This document shows, piece by piece, positions 57,140 to 64,000 of a stretch of DNA of 64,000 nt. Origin of the DNA: Timema cristinae (lineage: Eukaryota > Arthropoda > Insecta > Phasmatodea > Timematidae); assembly GCA_039000515.1 (NCBI GenBank), contig JBCFYV010000001.1, positions 57,521,372-57,585,371 of the forward strand. The letters run 5' to 3'. The notes under the pieces are model-generated. The model did no database searches, was not told where the DNA came from, and worked only from the letters and a program-made list of their open reading frames with translations. The number at the start of each line of letters is the position of its first letter. Positions within the stretch are counted from its first letter, which is position 1. A program made the position numbers and the translations under genes.

Positions 57140-58284
57140 AGCGGACGAATGAAACCCCTAAAAAGGTAGTCTGCATGAGCTTCATTTAATCATATGTCCC
57201 GGGGATATGATCTGCTGTAAACAAATACATCTTGATTCTACATTCCTCCCCTTGTGAACTCTGACATTCAGAATAACCATAGATAAATTAATTTACAAGG
57301 TGTTTTTTTTTTTGCCTCTGGTAAAATCTGGTAGTCCTCCAAGCTCAAGAATGAGAATCCCCACAAGCAAGCCCAATCCTCGCGGTCTATCAGTTTCCTA
57401 TCGGTGGGTGAGAGGGCAATGTTCGTGTTACCGACGAAAATTCCTGCATTAATGTTGGACATCCATAATAACAGACAGAGTATTTTCTCCTAACACGATA
57501 CATAATACTATTTTATTTTTATTTTCTATTATTTGTTTTTAACAATGCGGAGAACCTTTCTTAACAGCGCATGCGCGCAAGAGGAGTGTGGTGTATTGTG
57601 CGCGATTATACAATAACACATTCGTAGGGCCATTTTACGATTTGAAGCGCGCTTTGAACAAAGTTAACTATATTACTTTCTCGAGAACAGTTGCGCACCC
57701 AAGGTGGAGGGGGTAGAGAAGTTTAGTCATTTGACCTGCCCCCTCTCCCCTTCCTTCCTACAACAACGCAAAAAAAAAAGTTCATAAACGTCTAAAACAA
57801 AAAACTAAACTTTATTAAAAATTATTGAAGACATGTAGCATGAACATGCTACATTTTAAGACCAAGCTTACAACCTGATATTTAAAAGACCAATAACTTA
57901 CACATTTAAATAGCTACTGAAATTCCCAATCGAATTAAAAATACAGGAATAATTGATTCAAGACATTATATTAATTATATATATAAATAATTATTATTGC
58001 TTCCTTCCCACAAGAACTTTATGAGTAAACCATTACTCGAGAGATATACGGTAAAGTCCAAATATTTTAAATACCTACCCAAAAATATTTATCCTTAATT
58101 TTTACAGGTAAATTTAATCGTTGCGATATTTGAGTTAAAGAGGTACAAACTTTATATAAATAATAATATTTCATCAAACATAAAGTTTAGAATAGCAACA
58201 CTCTTTGGCTTTCACACCATAATAGGGCCATGTGTTAAAAACTGCTCGTTGCGACCAACCATTTTCTTACGAATTAACTTATTC
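57140..58284. other. Unassigned stretch
   Basis: No gene seen. 57550-57725 is richer in G and C with several gcgc motifs. The rest is AT-rich. Confidence 0.35.
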
Positions 58285-58430
58285 GACAGCTTTCACGTAT
58301 TCATACGTCAAATCTTGTGAGCTACAGCTGTTACTTTCGATAGATATCAATACATACCTATACAATGAAACTAATAATGTAGTAGAAAGTTATTAATATT
58401 GACCGCAAAAAAAAAACACTATTTTCTTAA
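58285..58430 (+). repeat. Interspersed repeat family I, undivided copy
   Basis: Contains 'cacgtattcatacgtcaaat', gagctacagctgttactttc, gatagatatcaa and attaatattgaccgcaaaaa. It serves as the reference for the split copies at 34905 and 42785. Confidence 0.65.
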
Positions 58431-58604
58431 AGGATGCTTCAAGCGATTATTCGTAAGGAAAGTATTGTCTTTCCTCTTATCTTTTGGTTTAAAGTGAGTC
58501 AACTAAAATGGGATACTAAAGATTGCACAAGGTCACGGTCAAAAGAAAGAACAATTTACGGATGAGGATACCAGAACTAGCGTGTAACAGCAATGTGGAA
58601 AACC

Positions 58605-58690
58605 TCATCTGGTGGATCTGGCAGAGAGTCGAACCTCTCACCTCCCCCGTCATCAGCCACACCAACCTGACGGCTTAGATCATGTGTCAA
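58605..58690 (-). mobile_element. SINE head relic
   Basis: On plus: 'cagagagtcgaacctctcac', ctcccccgtcatcagccaca and ctgacggcttagatcatgt. It lies within a 130-codon minus frame that is otherwise unremarkable. Confidence 0.55.
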
Positions 58691-59319
58691 GCAGTGGGTG
58701 CCATTCCTGCTAAAAACTACTTGTTTAGGTCCCAGTGAAATACACGAGATATTCATGTCGCCGAGGAGAGTTCGTGAGGAAAACAAAGAACTGTGTTTAA
58801 TCACGTGATGTGGTAGTACTTTTACCACTTGCAACCCCTTTTGACACGAGAAATGTTTACGCGACCACGGATGTATAGACTTATAAAATAGGTAGGTCCC
58901 CCATACAAATCCAACATTTACTGATAAGTCATAAAAAATATATTTTAAATCAATTCTTTTGGTATACATATAATTTTATCGTTTATTAAAGATGAAAGCA
59001 AATTGGCATACTAATGAGAGGGATGTGCTTGTTTATTTTTACATAAAGAATTAAATCTTGGCTGAATATTTGATATTGCAGGAGCAGAATCAAGGCTGCA
59101 GTGGGGTCGCGCAATGCAATACTGGCGAGATCTGCCAGAAACACCTCGGATCCATTACGCGTTTGATTTTTAGTTAATTTGTGGTCGTCACGCGTCCAGA
59201 AACCTTTTAGTGTTGTCAATTTTACGCAACCACCATATTTATTTAAGCGACCCACACTTTAAGAAGGCCTGGTATCAGGGTAAGAAGTGAAACTGCAGAC
59301 ACATTTTGTTTTTTGCTGT
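58691..59319. other. Unassigned stretch
   Basis: No gene seen. Confidence 0.35.
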
Positions 59320-59425
59320 CAACCTTGGTATTATTTTACTTTATTATTAGTATTATTTTATAAAAATTGATATTATATATGAACATGATAGCTGCAGATT
59401 ACATGATTTTACGTGTAAATATATT
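59320..59425 (-). repeat. Interspersed repeat family I
   Basis: On plus: 'attattagtattattttata', gatagctgcagattacatga and ttttacgtg, in the order expected for a minus copy. Confidence 0.6.
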
Positions 59426-60095
59426 TTTAAAAAAATGGCATTGAACTCCGTACGGACTTTCTCGCTCTATTGTTTAAAAATTGAGATATTTATTAAAAAC
59501 TCGTAATATATGTAAAACGAAATAATATACACTAGCAAACCCAACCATAAATTGCACTATACTTTTGTAAAACATTTTTCTAGACCCAGTTTTAAACTTT
59601 ATAATTTTATTTTTAAAGAATGTCCTCATTTGTATGTTTGGACCAATAAAAATGATCGATTTTGGGTCCACAAGGGTCAACACTTCGTATTAAAATTTCG
59701 ATTTCCTGTTAAAATTTTAACATTTTATTAGGTGTTTCACATCTTCAGGTCATCGAATTGCTATTCAATTCCTCATTTATAAATTTTTACCAATAAAAAA
59801 TGTAAATAATGACTATTGAGTCTAAAATGAAGGAGATAGATCATTGTTGAGGTTAAAGAAAAAATAATAAATTTTTTGAGAGACTTACTTATATTTAATT
59901 ACTCTATGGCATTACAGAATTATTGCGTTAAAACTTTAGTATCGCTTTACAACTAACGCTCACAAAATTGTATTAATATATTTGCCAATATCTCAGAAAC
60001 TGTTGGTTTTATAAAAATATATTTCGAATAAAAGTTTTTTATTTTTAATAGTACTACAATTTTGCAATGCTAAGTTATTTAGTATCTCAAATAGT
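59426..60095. other. Unassigned AT-rich stretch
   Basis: The second half resembles 60420-60600 (tggttttataaaaatat(a/g)tttc near 60006 and 60474), so it is part of the repeated block treated next. Confidence 0.4.
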
Positions 60096-60975
60096 TGCGG
60101 AGATATGGAAATTTCCGCTTCTGTAAAGTACCCTGAAATTTATTTTCATAGGAAAATGGAAATAGCCAGTTTATTTATAATCTTAATCAAAGCCTATATA
60201 CGAATCTTAATCAAAAGCGTTAGAGCTGATTTTGAGAAATTCTATTTTTTCTCTTTTCGCTTTTCGCTTTTTCTTAATCTACTCTTAATTTTAAGTTTAA
60301 ACAGACACACAGACGTCATTGTAAATACCACTTTTTAGGGTTCGGGGGGTAATGAGACGTCGACATCCATCAACATTTCAGGTTAGATTTTTTTTTTTTA
60401 CGGTTGCAATACTTCCCTTTAGTGTTCGAAAAGTTATATATATATATAAAATTGCGTATAGCTTGAAAGTTATTGGTTTTATAAAAATATGTTTCAAATA
60501 AAATATTTGTATTATAAATAGACCTACATATTTTCAACGATAAGTAATTTCATATCTCAAAGAGTTGCGTAGATATGATAAATAAGAAATTATGCATCAG
60601 ACCGGAACCCTTGAAGTCATTTTGCCGAAATATTGGGGGTATCCATTTTGTTTGGAATATTTATAAATGCTCATAAATGAAATTGATCAAAATCGTTAAA
60701 GCAGATTTTGAGTAAATCGATTTTTCTCTTTATGCCCTTCAGTAAACTACCCTTAATTTTAGGGTTAGATATCAAATTCCAAAAACCCCTCACGACAACT
60801 CTACCATTTCAGCCCGATCGGTAAAATAGTTTAAGCTCTAATCCGAAGCACAGACAGAAGGATTGAAATTCAAAAACCACTTTTTTGGATTCACCAATAT
60901 TCATCAAAATTTCGAGTACAATTTTTTTGACGATCACAATACTTTCTCTACCTGTAAGATAGCGAGAAAGTAAAA
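60000..60975 (+). repeat. Family X, two tandem diverged copies
   Basis: The order 'ttataaaaatatatttcgaa', 'tagttgcggagatatggaaa', 'gagctgattttgagaaattc' and 'acacagacgtcattgt' (60000-60340) recurs at 60470-60900 with 'gcagattttgagtaaatcga', 'actacccttaattttagggt' and cacagacagaaggattgaaa. The end 'tactttctctacctgtaaga' marks the right edge. Non-coding. Confidence 0.6.
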
Positions 60976-61040
60976 AGTTTAATAGTAACGTCTGTAACTA
61001 TCAAAAAGTTTCTTTCTAACTAAATCGCACTGTATACAGG

Positions 61041-61541
61041 GTAGCTACAAAACTTTTTCTATAAAATTCCCTGACTTTTTCAGCTTGTCCATGCATTAAA
61101 AAAATAATAACAGCTTAGCCTTTTTATAATTTTTCTTGACTGACATTTTTTTTCGTTTATTATATTTAGTACATATTTTCGAAAACAATCCTTATGCTTA
61201 CTAAAGATAAGCATCAATATAAGTTTTCCCCCCAGTACGGTATTTAATGTTTTAGGTATTAGTGAGTAATAACCAACCTAACAATAATACAAAATTGTGT
61301 GTCCATGTGTAAATGTGTTATAAGATCAACACTGTACTACAATCTCATATTCAAACATATATAGGCTATGCATTTTGTTAACATCGAAGAAAAAAAATCA
61401 TTCAATTTAATTTTGTACCTTAACATTCAGGCAAGTCAAGTCTTTAAATTCCCTGACTAATTTTTCCTTCTTTAAAAAAAAATTAAATTCCCTGACACTT
61501 CCCTGATATCAAAACATTCCTTGTTTCTAGTCACCATGCGT
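61041..61541. mobile_element. Element with 'aattccctgac' ends
   Basis: Left end cagggtagctacaaaac followed by aaaattccctgactttttc. The right end as reverse complement reads catggtgactagaaacaagg, then agtgtcagggaattt. Inverted ends are about 17 bp with mismatches. This repeat type is common in animals; no transposase here. Confidence 0.6.
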
Positions 61542-62541
61542 ACCATGATGACAACAGGTCAATTCCAGTCCAAGTGTTGGTTAACCTGTATGGATACAGC
61601 ATTCAAACCTTCCTTCTTATCTTCCGCGCTCTCAAGAACAATGTAGGTCACGTTGCACAAATTTTCGTCTCCTATTGGCCGTTCCGTCCGGAAGGACTCG
61701 TGGAAACGCGCTCAATTAAACATCAGTTGAAACCGTTTGTGTGTTGTTTTTTGCAGTACGGTGGATTAAATGTTCACCCCCCTTTACCCCATAAACCTGT
61801 GCGAATCTGTATACACTAGAGTTTTTACAACAAAATAGATATTTAGTGGTTGGGATTACCTGAATCGGTTCGATATCAGCAGGGACTACGGAAGATCTCC
61901 GGAAGTGGGGGGCCCGTGGACCCTCCCATTGGGAAATGTTAAGCTCAGGAATACCCTTGAAGTCCATCCTCATACTATCTCAATTGAAGAAAGTGCCATT
62001 TGTAACAATTTCTGAACTATCCCCCTTTTTTTACAAAAATTCACAAACATACTCGAGAGTGTCTCATCGCTCGGCGAAGCTATTGCTAATGCTAGGAACA
62101 CTCCGTTGCTATGGGAACGTTATGGTGTGCCTTGTGTGAAAAGTTTCGACACCACAATGGCGAAGACACAGTGGTCCTGAAGGAGCCGTTGCTTACCGGA
62201 TAAATGGGTAGGCTCTTTTGCTCTCGCTCATAGAAACTATCGTGTGCTGATATAATCTGTCTGTTAATTTAGTGGTGAGCTGTTTGTGATTAGTTCGTGT
62301 TGGTGAATTGTAAAAAGGGATATAATTTAGAAACTGTTACAAAAAAAACACTATTTCTTCATTTGAGATATTATGAGGTTGAAATTAAAGATTATTAACT
62401 TACATTGTTCAGTTTAAATATGAAAAACTACCCTGGAATAAACTTTCATAAAAACTTAACCCTCTATAGTTATCAATAAAGGAGAGAAGAATGAGTCCTA
62501 ACTAATAGTGTGTTCAAAGTTGTTAACACGTACACTACATT
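61542..62541. other. Unassigned stretch, GC-richer in part
   Basis: 61542-61960 and 62075-62330 have fewer AT runs and look less repetitive. Frames on both strands overlap (61574-61973) without motif. A promoter or exon is possible but unsupported. Confidence 0.35.
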
Positions 62542-62643
62542 TACCCTAAAAGATAGCAGTCTTACCTTGACGGCTTACACTATAGTCCTAAGTTCTACAC
62601 CATAGCGGAACAATGCAAGGTAAGATTGCTACCTTACAAGGTA
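62542..62643. mobile_element. Hairpin MITE, ~100 bp
   Basis: Left arm taccctaaaagatagcagtc, ttaccttg (62542-62569) pairs with right arm caaggtaagattgctacctt, acaaggta (62616-62643) with few mismatches. The left half recurs at 2556-2631. Confidence 0.75.
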
Positions 62644-62852
62644 GACGAGGGGTACCTGAAATATTGAGTCCTAGTCTTAAACCTGGGATAAGTTACTAAA
62701 TATACATTCATTTAAAAGTTTGGATATAATATTTAGCCTAAATTTCCCTAAAAATAATTATGGACGCACGACTCTTATTTGAACCCTTGTGTGTCGCTGT
62801 TCTAGTGTAGTCATTAATATGAGAGGGGGTTGATATAATCTGTTTGGTTTTT

Positions 62853-62942
62853 TCGCACCAAGTCTTACTGACCGTTCGGGTTATAGCACTAATTACGCTA
62901 ATGGCTTTATGGATTAGGACGGTTACATTTATATAAAGTGTA
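62853..62942 (-). mobile_element. SINE 3' fragment
   Basis: On plus: 'gcaccaagtcttactgaccg' and ttcgggttatagcactaatt, then the body to gtacccgcatt, where family G begins. Confidence 0.75.
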
Positions 62943-63320
62943 CCCGCATTAGCTATTTGATTCTTTAATTATTCGATCCTTTACAATTATAATAATTGCA
63001 CAAGCGGCAGCCATAAGCCAACTACCGAGTCGAAGGAGGGTGCGTTATCTGATAGCTAGTGATATAATAAAATCACATATTTGTAGCCGACGATTTCCGC
63101 ACGTCCATCATAGACTCTGCCTTAAAATATAAGTTAAGAATGACCCTGAGCACGGGACGATTCCTGGATAGTTCAGTGGTTAGAGCATTGGCGTGATAAG
63201 CCAAAGGTCCCGGGTTCAATTCCCGTGTCCAGGTGTCATTTTTCAATTTCAGAATATGATATCTAGATGCGAGTAAATCCTCACCAAACAAATATAATAG
63301 ATTTGGCTATTTGATTCCAA
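62942..63320 (+). repeat. Family G, second locus, with tRNA-like segment
   Basis: The block 'gcgttatctgatagctagtg' through 'gactctgccttaaaatataa' leads to a tRNA-like segment at 63168-63233. There cctggat pairs with gtccagg (seven pairs), ttggc pairs with gccaa around a loop with gat in the anticodon position, and gggttcaattcccg gives the B box and T arm. The 5' spacing is one base short for a normal tRNA, so it is tRNA-derived and not a working gene. It ends in gctatttgattcc, as at 62943 and 14470. Confidence 0.7.
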
Positions 63321-63394
63321 ATAAAGATTTTATATATAAACTGCGAAAAAAAACCGACACTTTCTTGCGCCCCTACACCCCCAACTTGATACTC

Positions 63395-63475
63395 CTGACC
63401 GGGATTCAAGCCCCCCGTCATTGACAGACCAAACCAACGCTGATGACACCTTAGCCTGCGTGTTCACGATGCAGG
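63395..63475 (-). mobile_element. SINE group D head relic
   Basis: On plus: 'ctgaccgggattcaagcccc', cgtcattgacagaccaaacc, then acaccttagcctgcg. Confidence 0.6.
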
Positions 63476-63619
63476 TACAATTCAGTTCTGCAATTAATCT
63501 CGCCTGATGTTCGAGTTCGAGTCTAGCCATTCTTGTTGACTAGAAGTTTACAATGCGAACCAATCGCAGTAAATATTCTAAAGTAACTTTAAGAGTAGAT
63601 ATAATAGGATGTTGGCAAG

Positions 63620-63740
63620 AATAAACATTTTTTGCTGCAACGATGATAGCATTTTACTATATTATTAGTGTTATTTTATAGGTTTTGATAATACCTATTA
63701 AAAGTGACAGCTACGGATAATATTACTTGATGTATGAATT
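63620..63740 (-). repeat. Interspersed repeat family I
   Basis: On plus: 'tattagtgttattttatagg', 'aaaagtgacagctacggata' and 'ttacttgatgtatgaattta', matching 20360-20500. Confidence 0.6.
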
Positions 63741-64000
63741 TATAAAAATGGATATAATGTATTTTCTAACCCTTCTTATGAAAATTGGTTGTATGCCCTC
63801 ACTGCTTTCAAAAGCAGAGGATTTTTATTTGTTTGCTTTTAGCAGGCCCATAATATTAAGAAAGGACGACAGGGGCTTGCAAACGCCTCCCAAATCAGGG
63901 CCTTCAACGACTGTTAAGTAAAAAAATTGCATATCTCATAGTTATTAAGATTAACCAAAAAACGAAAGAAATATAATTTTTGTTTCATGGAGATCTAATT
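63741..64000. other. Unassigned stretch
   Basis: A 64-codon plus frame without motif. Nothing else seen. Confidence 0.35.

Noticed and set aside
58577..58969. 130-codon minus frame as a gene
   Set aside because: Its 3' portion (58605-58690) is a SINE head relic and the rest has no motif.
63168..63233. Functional tRNA-Ile gene
   Set aside because: Spacing after the acceptor strand is one base short, and the segment is part of a repeat present at other loci.
1..64000. Prokaryotic operon, phage or plasmid content
   Set aside because: No long genes, no ribosome-binding sites ahead of frames, and abundant eukaryotic SINEs, LINE relics and DNA transposons.

Overview
This window looks like nuclear DNA from an animal, most likely an arthropod and probably an insect. 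The evidence is A+T-rich sequence dense in tRNA-derived SINEs, RTE-like tails, a Tc1/mariner-class relic, hAT deletion derivatives and decayed LINE ends. A hemipteran is only a weak guess, from the look of some interspersed repeats. I found no intact protein-coding gene, no rRNA and no functional tRNA gene. The longer open frames are explained by tandem repeats, SINE bodies or chance. The window reads as intergenic or intronic sequence built from layered mobile elements.

Layout. 0-5 kb: a decayed LINE ORF2 C-terminus (1-355, minus), an RTE-like tail element (1429-2081) and a 28-unit minisatellite with higher-order structure (2843-4076). 5-11 kb: SINEs, a Tc1/mariner-class relic with about 105-bp inverted ends and a broken transposase (6929-7557), a LINE 3' end, and a 744-bp hAT derivative inside a SINE (9775-10518). 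11-28 kb: scattered SINEs, two loci of tRNA-like repeats, a second RTE-like tail, a degenerate 41-bp minisatellite and an inverted-end element at 24.8-25.4 kb. 28.5-31.8 kb: a fold-back structure with a SINE in one arm. 35-43 kb: the densest nesting, including SINE inside hAT inside SINE (37.5-38.6 kb), a SINE inside a pogo-like MITE (40.2-40.8 kb) and a 50-bp retroposed SINE tail (38902-38951). 46-57 kb: a second LINE ORF2 relic (46.6-47.1 kb), adjacent SINEs with target-site duplications, a MITE carrying a 32-bp tandem array, a 148-bp palindrome and a SINE inside a SINE (56.6-57.1 kb). 57-64 kb: mostly old interspersed repeats.

How the parts relate. At least four SINE groups, called A to D here, have different tRNA-like heads. 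All end in nearly the same 3' module, which contains the self-complementary motif acccgaacgggt followed by agtaagacgcggtgcta. This implies one partner LINE mobilised them all. Nine group A copies (about 270-300 bp) are the youngest layer: most keep perfect 10-18 bp target-site duplications and several sit inside older elements, which gives a relative insertion order. Family names A-I and X are local labels; no database was searched.
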